Origin: a virus
Reading direction: 5' to 3' (one strand)
IMG/VR virus record: IMGVR_UViG_3300017783_000021
Span: 1-58,262 of that record
DNA length: 58,262 nt
In this document: piece after piece, positions 50,649-57,389 of the stretch
Layout: each line of letters begins with the position of its first letter
How positions within the stretch are numbered: the stretch's first letter is position 1
The notes under the pieces: model-generated
The model's input: the letters and a program-made list of their open reading frames with translations, nothing else
Told to the model about the DNA's origin: nothing
The model's database searches: none
Translations under genes and position numbers: made by a program

Positions 50649-51373
50649 ACGTTACTCCAAACATGAAAACTATAACCTTTTCCGTTAGTATCGCCGCCAT
50701 TATTGTCTATTTCGTTTCCGTCGTATTCAATACGTTGTACAGTATCATCACCATTTAGATATTCAAGTGTATAGATCTTTAGTTTCTTAGGATCAAATTT
50801 ACCAACGGTTTCAATAACGCCTTCGAAGAATGTGCCTTTTTCTGCTGAATACATTTGGGCTGTGTAATCGCCTTCTGTGTCTTCACCTTCGTCTACGCCC
50901 ATTTCAACTAGTTCAAGTTCGTGGTTGGTTGCTTCGTTCCAAAGATCAATGTAGGCATTTAAGTCTTCATTGTTTACAAGTTCTTCAATAACGTTTGCAT
51001 TATACTCAGCACTGTCAACTTCTTCAATGTTTAAATTAGCATTATTATAATCTATGCCCCATTGATGTGTAAATCCAGTAGCCGACTCATACCAACTTGT
51101 GCTATAATCTTCACCTTCTACTTTTAGAAACTGTGCAAACTCTGGTACTTCTTTAAGGTTGTCGAATTCGAACTCTCCATCTTCTGCATTTACACAATAG
51201 TTGACAGCATCACTGTCACCATGTTCTTCAATGTGTGCAGACCAAAACTCATACTGCTCTTTTGTAAGATCCATGTACTCTGCTTCGCCGCCATATCCCC
51301 AAAGTTGAATACGATAGTAGCGTGGTCCTTTAATAGTTTCTAGTGTGTGTTCTTTTTCTTCAAGCGTGGCCAT
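50645..51373 (-). CDS. Strongly acidic protein of unknown function
   Basis: A 242-residue protein very rich in Glu and Asp, with YYRIQLWGYGGEAEYMDLTK near the start, GFTHQWGIDYNNANL in the middle and KIYTLEYLNGDDTVQRIEYD near the end. No motif or domain is recognised. Such acidity may reflect DNA mimicry or a protein-protein role, but nothing in the sequence decides this. It overlaps the HIT gene by 4 nt and probably shares its transcript. Confidence 0.55.
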   Translation of the reverse strand: MATLEEKEHTLETIKGPRYYRIQLWGYGGEAEYMDLTKEQYEFWSAHIEEHGDSDAVNYCVNAEDGEFEFDNLKEVPEFAQFLKVEGEDYSTSWYESATGFTHQWGIDYNNANLNIEEVDSAEYNANVIEELVNNEDLNAYIDLWNEATNHELELVEMGVDEGEDTEGDYTAQMYSAEKGTFFEGVIETVGKFDPKKLKIYTLEYLNGDDTVQRIEYDGNEIDNNGGDTNGKGYSFHVWSNV

Positions 51374-51389
51374 TATACCAACTCCTCTG

Positions 51390-51578
51390 TTATGTTGATA
51401 ATGAGTTAACTGGTTTACATTGGTATGTAACTGAAGTCCAGTCTCCGTCGGGTGGAACTCCTAAATAATCTTGCAAGGCTAATTCACAATTAATTTTAGT
51501 ATCAAACCATTGCACATCTTGTTTAACACAGGTTGTACCTACGCAAACTGTTAGTAGTATATGCCAAATTAATTCCAT
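51390..51578 (-). CDS. Small protein with signal-like N-terminus and paired cysteines
   Basis: A 62-residue protein. MELIWHILLTVCVGTT is hydrophobic and could be a signal peptide or membrane anchor. Three further cysteines follow (C17, C31, C53 region) in a short soluble part, with WFDTKINCELALQDYLGVPP and SVTYQCKP. Export to the periplasm with disulphide formation is plausible but unproven. It overlaps the glycosylase gene by one base. Confidence 0.5.
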   Translation of the reverse strand: MELIWHILLTVCVGTTCVKQDVQWFDTKINCELALQDYLGVPPDGDWTSVTYQCKPVNSLST

Positions 51579-51967
51579 TATGCTAACTCCTCTGCTATGT
51601 AGCGTTTTAATTCCTTATCTTGGACATCTTCCGGGATTTCGTTTTTGTAAAATAGTTTATAACTATCACTGCCATACTTTCCTATGCCATATAGTTGTGT
51701 AGCATCTTCTCCGTCCCAATCTTTAAATTGTTCACTCATGCGATACAATCTTTTTGCTCTTACTCTTTGCATACCGAGTGGTTTAAGAACATCTTCGATT
51801 TGATCTCGTGTTGCATAGAGTAAAGATTCTGCATTAGACCACCGTTTAAAAAACTCTGTAAGTACAGGTTTTGTCTGTCGTCTATTGACTTGATTTAAAC
51901 AGATAACACCAACCATGTGTTGCCACTTATTTTCAACTTGCTGTTGTACCATCAAGTCGTCACGCAT
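51578..51967 (-). CDS. MBD4-like HhH-GPD DNA glycosylase
   Basis: A 129-residue helix-hairpin-helix glycosylase. NKWQHMVGVICLNQVNRRQT (13-32), LKPLGMQRVRAKRL (61-74) and the hairpin LYGIGKYGSDSYKLFYKNE (92-110) are strikingly close to the human MBD4 glycosylase domain, whose hairpin, as I recall it, reads LYGIGKYGNDSYRIF. D117 in VQDKELKRY falls where the MBD4 catalytic Asp lies. The enzyme should remove a mismatched or damaged pyrimidine (for example thymine or uracil opposite G) from DNA. No Fe-S cluster cysteines are present. It is shorter than MBD4's domain, with a one-base overlap to clpP. Substrate is inference. Confidence 0.75.
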   Translation of the reverse strand: MRDDLMVQQQVENKWQHMVGVICLNQVNRRQTKPVLTEFFKRWSNAESLLYATRDQIEDVLKPLGMQRVRAKRLYRMSEQFKDWDGEDATQLYGIGKYGSDSYKLFYKNEIPEDVQDKELKRYIAEELA

Positions 51968-52524
51968 TAGTATAACTCTTCTACTTTATCACAAATTTTA
52001 AGTTTTTTGGCTTCATTAGCACTTAACCAAACATCTTGTGGCGGTAATAGTATTTCTTTAATTTTTACTTCAGTCATACCAAGACATTTTTTATAATGAT
52101 CGATCATTCTTTGTGTTGATAACTCAAATTCTTTGATACGTGCATATAGTTCGTGTTCTTTACCTCTACTACCCCAACTGTATTGATGTGATAGTATGCT
52201 AGTATTAGGTGTAAGTATTCTTTTACCTTTTTGTCCAGCAATAAAAATTAAAAATCCACAACTTGCAATAAGTCCTAATCCTACAGTTTTAATAGGTATA
52301 GTACTTGATTTCATTACATCAATAAGTGCAAATGCGGCATGTACATCACCTCCTGGTGAATTAATTATAATTGTTAACTGTGGCAATGGAGTATCACTTA
52401 AATTATGATTCATAATCCAACGAATTGCTTCCTTGCATGATGCCATTGTAATCTGATCCATTAAAATATAAACTCCGTTTGAATCTATATTTTGTGGACT
52501 TTGTCCTTCTTGTTTTTTAGCCAT
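51967..52524 (-). CDS. clpP: ClpP-like serine protease
   Basis: A 185-residue ClpP/crotonase-like protease. IIINSPGGDVHAAFALIDVM (52-71) and GLGLIASCGFLIFIAGQKG (82-100) contain the active-site Ser (S88 in SCG), and SILSHQYSWGSRGK (109-122) the His (H113). An Asp is likely in PPQDVWLSANEAKKL (D164 or nearby). The N-terminal 18 residues are polar. Phage ClpP-like proteins occur in many marine T4-like genomes; use as a maturation or regulatory protease is unproven. It overlaps the phosphoribosyltransferase gene by 8 nt. Confidence 0.85.
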   Translation of the reverse strand: MAKKQEGQSPQNIDSNGVYILMDQITMASCKEAIRWIMNHNLSDTPLPQLTIIINSPGGDVHAAFALIDVMKSSTIPIKTVGLGLIASCGFLIFIAGQKGKRILTPNTSILSHQYSWGSRGKEHELYARIKEFELSTQRMIDHYKKCLGMTEVKIKEILLPPQDVWLSANEAKKLKICDKVEELY

Positions 52525-53047
52525 ATGTTCCTACATTTTCCCACGGATATACTAACCATACATCCTGTTCTGTTTTGTTTACTTCGTGGCATGTGTAACT
52601 TACATTATCAAAGTCACTGCCTAAATTTTCTGTTAGTGTTGCAAATTTTACATTATTCTTCCATACTTCATTCCAGCGAGGATCGTTAGGTAAGCACCCT
52701 GAGGGCCAATCTTGTTTAATCCAGTTGAACGTTGCACCAGTGTCATTTATATCATCTACAATTAAAATATTTTTTCCTTGTCCGCCACTGTCTTGATTAG
52801 GATAACCAAATGCATCTTCACTCATCCACAAGTTGCTTTCGCTATCTCTATCGTCATCACGTAGACTTACTTTCAACGCTTCACAACGTATGCCTGTCAT
52901 ATTGCTAATAATAGTAGCAGGAACATTGCCGCCGCGTGTAATGCCTACAATATAATCAGGACGCCAGTTGTCCTTGTACATTTGATTTACAATACTAACA
53001 CACATCTGTTCTATATCAGACCAACTGTAATAGTGTTTTTTAATCAT
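52517..53047 (-). CDS. Type I phosphoribosyltransferase
   Basis: A 176-residue type I phosphoribosyltransferase. The PRPP-binding loop ILIVDDINDTGAT (94-106) and the PPi loop VGITRGGNVPA (34-44) are unmistakable. An acidic-basic RDDDRDSESN segment fits the flexible hood. Purine salvage types such as xanthine-guanine or hypoxanthine transferase are the closest guess. I start it at ATG 53047 (MIKKHYYSW), which overlaps the stop of the upstream gene by 8 nt. A longer frame from 53167 would read through the upstream gene. Its neighbours in nucleotide metabolism support salvage. Confidence 0.85.
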   Translation of the reverse strand: MIKKHYYSWSDIEQMCVSIVNQMYKDNWRPDYIVGITRGGNVPATIISNMTGIRCEALKVSLRDDDRDSESNLWMSEDAFGYPNQDSGGQGKNILIVDDINDTGATFNWIKQDWPSGCLPNDPRWNEVWKNNVKFATLTENLGSDFDNVSYTCHEVNKTEQDVWLVYPWENVGTYG

Positions 53048-53339
53048 GTAATACCTCAGTAACTTTATCCCAGCGGAAACTTCTCCAACCATTGGCATTA
53101 ATATCCCATACCACACAAATATTTTCATTTGGTGCACGATTACGATTGATCTCTTCATCACTGGCAACCGGCATAGGAATGACGTCTTCTTTTAGTGTGC
53201 AAGTCATTACACGTTTATCACCATTAATCTTATTAAACGTAACTTCTACATTACCGCTATGTAATAAACCTTTTAACCAATCTTTCCCTGATTGTTCATT
53301 AAGTTTATCGATGTTGCTATTTGTTTTAACTGTGGTCAT
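53040..53339 (-). CDS. SH3-like beta-barrel protein of unknown role
   Basis: A 99-residue protein. VEVTFNKINGDKRVMTCTLK (31-50) and VWDINANGWRSFRWDKV (77-93) match a small beta-barrel family (DUF2693-like, SH3-like barrel) common in phages. The N-terminal third is polar and helical. Members are thought to bind protein or nucleic acid, but their role is not known. It overlaps the phosphoribosyltransferase start by 8 nt and the cupin gene end by 14 nt. Confidence 0.65.
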   Translation of the reverse strand: MTTVKTNSNIDKLNEQSGKDWLKGLLHSGNVEVTFNKINGDKRVMTCTLKEDVIPMPVASDEEINRNRAPNENICVVWDINANGWRSFRWDKVTEVLHD

Positions 53340-53850
53340 AGTTTTCTTCCCTCTCTTTTAAATATTCTTCGTTGTGTATCCAACGGTAACCAGCATTCTG
53401 CCAGTTATTAGCAGTTGCATGTACAAAACGTACAAAGCCCCATTCTTTCTTTTTACGGCCCATATAAAATAAACTCACACAAGGTATTTCATTACCATCT
53501 TTGTCTTTAGCAAGTTCTAACCAATGTAGGTCTTCTGCTTTTTTAAATCTATAACTGCCTGGACCACGCCATTCTCTAGTAGAACCAACTACTGCACCTT
53601 CTCTTGAAATAAGAGGAATGTGTTCCCAGTATCCACCTTTAATAATATATGCTCCCCAGTTCCATGGATGATCATGTAGTGTAGGTTCATCACTTACAAG
53701 AACTTTATGTAATGTAATATTAAATGGAAACCATGTACGATTCTTTAAAAACACATAGTAACGAATAAGGTATGGAACCTTACCTGTTCTATCTGTAATT
53801 ACTCGACGTCTTCCTAATAGGTCCATCATTTTAGCAAGGAATGTCATCAT
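53326..53850 (-). CDS. Cupin-fold protein
   Basis: A 174-residue protein with a cupin-type double-stranded beta helix. PTLHDHPWNWGAYIIKGGYW (56-75) gives the metal-binding HxH followed by GGY, and WRGPGSYRFKKAEDLHWLEL the second strand pair with another His. FYMGRKKKEWGF follows near the end. The fold includes many small metal-dependent enzymes and sugar-binding proteins. It is not possible to assign a reaction here. Family members are frequent in marine T4-like phages, and the next gene upstream overlaps it by a few bases. Confidence 0.7.
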   Translation of the reverse strand: MMTFLAKMMDLLGRRRVITDRTGKVPYLIRYYVFLKNRTWFPFNITLHKVLVSDEPTLHDHPWNWGAYIIKGGYWEHIPLISREGAVVGSTREWRGPGSYRFKKAEDLHWLELAKDKDGNEIPCVSLFYMGRKKKEWGFVRFVHATANNWQNAGYRWIHNEEYLKEREENYDHS

Positions 53851-54158
53851 TCTAATAAATCCTCATTATCTTTATCTGCTTTAATCATAGTATACACATA
53901 ATTAAATTGATCCCATAGTGCTTTACAAGTAGGGTTACTTTTAATTAACTCTGTATCAATTGATTCAAATCTTCCTGAGTCATAATCGTCAAGACCATCA
54001 TAACTTGAAGTAAACACTGGTGATGTAATGCCACCTACTGTAGCACCTTCAGTATTGTAAGTATATGAACTATCAAATGTAATAGGTGTACTCTCACTGT
54101 CACTACCGATTGTTATAGTATATGAATCGTCTAAGGTATCGGTTAGTTTATTTCCCAC
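53847..54158 (-). CDS. Unknown acidic protein, GTG start
   Basis: A 103-residue protein. I start it at GTG (54158-54156), because AGGAG lies 7 nt upstream (54170-54166) and the first in-frame ATG (54233) lies far inside folE. The GTG overlaps the last codons of folE (GTGGGAAATAA). The sequence is rich in Ser, Thr and Asp (TITIGSDSESTPITF; SPVFTSSYDGLDDYDSG) and ends in a helix CKALWDQFNYVYTMIKADKD. This last segment is the only clearly structured part. Function unknown. Confidence 0.6.
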   Translation of the reverse strand: MGNKLTDTLDDSYTITIGSDSESTPITFDSSYTYNTEGATVGGITSPVFTSSYDGLDDYDSGRFESIDTELIKSNPTCKALWDQFNYVYTMIKADKDNEDLLE

Positions 54159-54837
54159 AAGCAAACTCCTGTTGCAATTTAATATTATCCATAAACTCTT
54201 TTTTAGTACCTGGATCTTTACTAAATGCACCATGTAATACTGTAGTCTGTGTTAAACTACTGTTAGCCATAATACCTCTGTTCTCACAACAACCGTGTGT
54301 TGCTTGTACATAGACACCTACGTTTTCGGAACCTGTTGCTTTCATAATCTCACGTGCAATATCATTATTAAGTTCTTCTTGCAGTGTACCACGTCTTGCA
54401 CACCACTGTGCAATTCTTGTATACTTGCTAAGACCAATTAATGTTTCAGCGGCAATAATACCAATGTATGCAACACCTGTTACTGGCTGGTGGTGATGTG
54501 AACAAACACTTTTAAGTTCGCTACGTACAACAAGCATACCTTTATAACCATCTTCTACGTGATTAGGAAATGCAGTTGCATTAGGCATAGGATTATAACG
54601 TCCTTGCATTAATTCATTAAAATACATTTTTGCAAGACGTCTGCCAGTATCCATACTGTTAGGATCTGTACTTCTATCAATTATGAGTCTGTCAAGTACA
54701 CTTTCAAATGCCTCTGTTGCTTCATCAATTAGTATTTGTTTTTCGCCGTCTTTAATATAGTCTGAAATGTTGTCGCCTGCCCAATAACGAGCGTTTGCTT
54801 CTTTAAGACGTTTTGTTACTTCTTCGTATTTCTTCAT
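54148..54837 (-). CDS. folE: GTP cyclohydrolase I (FolE)
   Basis: A 229-residue GTP cyclohydrolase I, which turns GTP into dihydroneopterin triphosphate, the first step of both folate and 7-deazaguanine synthesis. Residue numbers are from the ATG at 54837, chosen for the GGAG 9 nt before it; the ATG at 54873 lies inside the glycosyltransferase gene. Zinc ligands are C112 in SVCSHHHQPVTG and C183/C184 in THGCCENRG. GLSKYTRIAQWCARRGTLQE is the substrate-binding segment. The FEHH form of bacterial FolE is replaced by CSHHH. The length is typical. Confidence 0.93.
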   Translation of the reverse strand: MKKYEEVTKRLKEANARYWAGDNISDYIKDGEKQILIDEATEAFESVLDRLIIDRSTDPNSMDTGRRLAKMYFNELMQGRYNPMPNATAFPNHVEDGYKGMLVVRSELKSVCSHHHQPVTGVAYIGIIAAETLIGLSKYTRIAQWCARRGTLQEELNNDIAREIMKATGSENVGVYVQATHGCCENRGIMANSSLTQTTVLHGAFSKDPGTKKEFMDNIKLQQEFACGK

Positions 54838-54853
54838 TTTTTCTTCTCCGAGT

Positions 54854-55969
54854 TTAAGACGTGGATGTCTCATTATTATATGATTGTAACACCTTTTTCA
54901 AATTATTACAACTAAAATATTGATCACTTAAAAAACGCACCAATTTGGATATGTTTACATAATGTTTTTTGTGATCTTGCATTACCCAATGTATTTTTTC
55001 AATTAGTTTATCTCTATTTGCAATATAACTATCCCAATCTTGTGTCCATTCTGCTGGATACTTGAAATAATCATCATACATTTCTGAATAACTTAATCTA
55101 TCAGGCATTAACGGAAATGAATTTACAATAGCACCTTCATACGCACTAATACCTAATGTTTCTTGTAAGTTAGCACTAAAGATCATCTTGCTTTCGCCTA
55201 ATAGATTGTGATATTCTACTTTGCTTAATCTTTGATCCTGGCAAACGACAAATTCATAATCACTTAATAATGCTTCTTTTAAATCTTTGAATATCTCAGG
55301 TTGTTTTTCAGGAGCAACTCTATGCGGAAACAAAATTAAGTTTCTTTTTTGCATACCCTGAAATGGAACAAGTGCATCAGCAGTGTATTCCATAGGCCAA
55401 CCTGTACGTACAATTTTTTTGTTTTCAATTAAACTATCTAGATCCTGTTTACTAATCTCAAGTAATTCTTCAGCAAACATATCAATATGAAAGTTACTAG
55501 CAAAATAATTATGATCAAAACATTCAAAGAAACTTTTTTCTGCATGTCTTACCCAAGGTTTATTACCTACTAGTCTACCTAAGAAATCTGCAGGATCATA
55601 ACTACCCGCATGCCATAATCCGTGTATTACTACGTTAATACCTAACAACTCTGCCATGTATTTGATATTAATAATACCTGGATGCCAAGCATCTGTGAAT
55701 AGTATATGATCCCCAGACTTAACTTTACCATTTGTAAAGGCTCTTGAAATTTTTTCGATCTGTGTAGATTTGTAAATGTTAGTTCCGCCAAAGTTTAGGA
55801 ACGCACCTGGTGTAGTTGCATCAGGAATATCATCTGCTCCGTCAATAACTTCAACAGTAATGTCATTACTAAACAAACTTGACTTAGAAATTATACGAGG
55901 TACATGTACTTTCCATTCACTAGTATAACGTGTTTCGACACTTTCTAAATCAACTAACCAAATCTTCAT
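54854..55969 (-). CDS. GT-B type glycosyltransferase
   Basis: A 371-residue protein. NLILFPHRVAPEKQPEIFKD (about 220-239) and VVCQDQRLSKVEYHNLLGES (248-267), then IFSANLQETLGISAYEGAIV and NSFPLMPDRLSYSEMYDDYF, give the C-terminal nucleotide-sugar half of GT-B enzymes, with the Glu in ISAYEGA as the usual donor-binding residue. The N-terminal half (ILFTDAWHPGIINIKYMAEL; VVIHGLWHAGSYDPADFLGR) is acceptor-side like. Its place beside FolE, QueD-like and transglycosylase-like genes suggests DNA or virion modification. The acceptor is unknown. Confidence 0.75.
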   Translation of the reverse strand: MKIWLVDLESVETRYTSEWKVHVPRIISKSSLFSNDITVEVIDGADDIPDATTPGAFLNFGGTNIYKSTQIEKISRAFTNGKVKSGDHILFTDAWHPGIINIKYMAELLGINVVIHGLWHAGSYDPADFLGRLVGNKPWVRHAEKSFFECFDHNYFASNFHIDMFAEELLEISKQDLDSLIENKKIVRTGWPMEYTADALVPFQGMQKRNLILFPHRVAPEKQPEIFKDLKEALLSDYEFVVCQDQRLSKVEYHNLLGESKMIFSANLQETLGISAYEGAIVNSFPLMPDRLSYSEMYDDYFKYPAEWTQDWDSYIANRDKLIEKIHWVMQDHKKHYVNISKLVRFLSDQYFSCNNLKKVLQSYNNETSTS

Positions 55970-55971
55970 AT

Positions 55972-56196
55972 CTAATTCCTTTGTCTATTCTTTTTCCAAG
56001 CCAACTTTTTTTTGGCTTTGTTTTTAGTTCTATTATACATTTGCCAAGGATATGATTGATTATTATACAAATCCTTTTCATCATACATAAAACTTTTACC
56101 GTTTCCGTTAACCCAATTGTTAACGCACCAATCCTTGTACTTCTCAAGGTCATTAAAGATTTTTACAATCTCTGGATGATCCGCAAAATATGACAC
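55972..56196 (-). CDS. Small basic protein, unknown
   Basis: A 74-residue protein with IVKIFNDLEKYKDWCVNNWV, FMYDEKDLYNNQSYPWQMYN and a lysine-rich end (KAKKKLAWKKNRQRN). A similar small protein family occurs in marine T4-like phages without a known role. The basic tail fits nucleic-acid contact. The stop lies 2 nt before the glycosyltransferase ATG. Confidence 0.55.
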   Translation of the reverse strand: MSYFADHPEIVKIFNDLEKYKDWCVNNWVNGNGKSFMYDEKDLYNNQSYPWQMYNRTKNKAKKKLAWKKNRQRN

Positions 56197-56209
56197 TTGT
56201 CATTCTCCT

Positions 56210-56620
56210 CTAATACTTTGCATACTCGATATGGGCACCGTTTTCACCATCTTCACTTACGTCGATGTGTACTTCTCTGCCCGGGTGTTTTGCAATGATT
56301 TGTTCATATAAATCATCACTCATCATTTCACAACTCTTATAGTCTAGTTCTAAAGTTTTTTCTGCATATAGTTTCTCCAGCCATCGTTTGAATTGAATAA
56401 ATTCGATATCTCTATCGTTGTGTGTAACAGTGATACCTACTTTGAAATGGAATATGTGTCTGTGGGGATATCCCAAAAATGATACATCATATTCGTCACC
56501 TGTTGCAAGACTAGGATCATCTAGTGCCGCAGGATACTTGTGGATACCTTCTTTAGTAAAGGTTACCCAAATCATACGCTTTGCAGTTCGCATAATTTTT
56601 TCATGTGTTTCTTGAGTCAT
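56210..56620 (-). CDS. QueD-like 6-pyruvoyl-tetrahydropterin synthase-type protein
   Basis: A protein of about 137 residues. LGYPHRHIFHFKVGITVTHN is a His-rich strand like the zinc region of QueD/PTPS proteins (HGHxY), followed by RDIEFIQFKRWLEKLYAEKT and ending VHIDVSEDGENGAHIEYAKY. QueD converts dihydroneopterin triphosphate to carboxy-tetrahydropterin between FolE and QueE, both encoded in this block. I start at ATG 56620, preceded by AAGGA, because the promoter at 56654-56682 would begin transcripts near 56647, downstream of the ATG at 56653. The fold call is by motif only; a related unnamed family is possible. Confidence 0.5.
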   Translation of the reverse strand: MTQETHEKIMRTAKRMIWVTFTKEGIHKYPAALDDPSLATGDEYDVSFLGYPHRHIFHFKVGITVTHNDRDIEFIQFKRWLEKLYAEKTLELDYKSCEMMSDDLYEQIIAKHPGREVHIDVSEDGENGAHIEYAKY

Positions 56621-56653
56621 TGCTTCCTTCATTAGTTTGTCAGTTATACTCAT

Positions 56654-56682
56654 AGTATACTACCTTTCATCTTCATTGTCAA
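56654..56682 (-). promoter_or_regulatory. Sigma70-like promoter for the QueD-like gene
   Basis: On the minus strand TTGACA (56682-56677), a 17-nt spacer and TATACT (56659-56654). The -35 overlaps the end of the upstream coding region, and the -10 abuts an ATG at 56653, so the gene's real start must lie downstream. Confidence 0.8.
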
Positions 56683-57205
56683 CCGGATTATCGTTTCCAT
56701 ATTTTGTCCAATCTGTGTAAGTTGAACGTTTCTTTAAGTCATGAACTTGATGAATCCAAACTCCGGAATTGGTTGCTTTAAAATCTTTGTCATCAATCTT
56801 AATACAAGCATTGTAGTTAAGTTGGTCAATGTAAGGAAGTTTTACACTAATTTGACTAATAAATTTATTATTTTCGTTATAGCCTGATTCGATTATATAT
56901 TCGTGATACTTAATGTCATAATCTAATGTTACAGTATAACCTTCTTTAAGTAATCCGTATACAAGTGTATCCCATGCTTTATTTGTTGCGTCATCACCGT
57001 GTGGTAGTTTTACTTGAAAACTTTGATTAGCACCAAGATAGATGTGATCAACATGATGCTTATTTGCATGTTCAATAACTTCTTTTAAAGGACGGCATCC
57101 TACAACAAACAATGTGTCCATATCAAATGCAGGAGTATGCTCTACTTCATATCCTGTAAAGTATACAACATCATCTTTTACACCATCACTATAATCACGT
57201 TTCAT
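56660..57205 (-). CDS. Unknown protein of the deazaguanine-type gene block
   Basis: A 181-residue protein. YFTGYEVEHTPAFDMDTLFV (15-34), HVDHIYLGANQSFQVKLPHG (51-70), EGYTVTLDYDIKYHEYIIES and ISQISVKLPYIDQLNYNACI give an alternating beta/alpha pattern like a TIM-barrel-type fold, ending IKIDDKDFKATNSGVWIH. An unnamed family with these motifs occurs near queE and queD-like genes of marine T4-like phages. No cysteine cluster or catalytic motif is seen. A link to the 7-deazaguanine pathway is inference from position. Confidence 0.6.
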   Translation of the reverse strand: MKRDYSDGVKDDVVYFTGYEVEHTPAFDMDTLFVVGCRPLKEVIEHANKHHVDHIYLGANQSFQVKLPHGDDATNKAWDTLVYGLLKEGYTVTLDYDIKYHEYIIESGYNENNKFISQISVKLPYIDQLNYNACIKIDDKDFKATNSGVWIHQVHDLKKRSTYTDWTKYGNDNPVDNEDER

Positions 57206-57206
57206 T

Positions 57207-57389
57207 TTAACCTGCTAATTTGTTAAGTTGATCTTTGATACTTAATTTAATTTTTTTAAGTTTCGTTAGTAACCCTTTATGACCGAAGTCTCTATACATT
57301 GTACGTTCTTTTTCAAGTTCGTCAACCTTTTTTGCATAGTATTCGTGATCTTGGGTTAATTTTTTTACTTTTTTATTTTTGTTAGCCAT
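57207..57389 (-). CDS. Small coiled-coil protein, DUF465/YdcH-like
   Basis: A 60-residue basic helical protein. YYAKKVDELEKERTMYRDFG and LLTKLKKIKLSIKDQLNKL fit the two-helix pattern LKKxKLxLKDxL of YdcH/DUF465 proteins. The role of this family is unknown. It shares one base with the transglycosylase-like gene and is directly followed by the unknown gene at 56660. Confidence 0.6.
   Translation of the reverse strand: MANKNKKVKKLTQDHEYYAKKVDELEKERTMYRDFGHKGLLTKLKKIKLSIKDQLNKLAG

Noticed and set aside
53048-53167. 40-codon N-terminal extension of the phosphoribosyltransferase
   Set aside because: It lies within the SH3-like gene and has no family-like sequence; ATG 53047 gives a normal protein.
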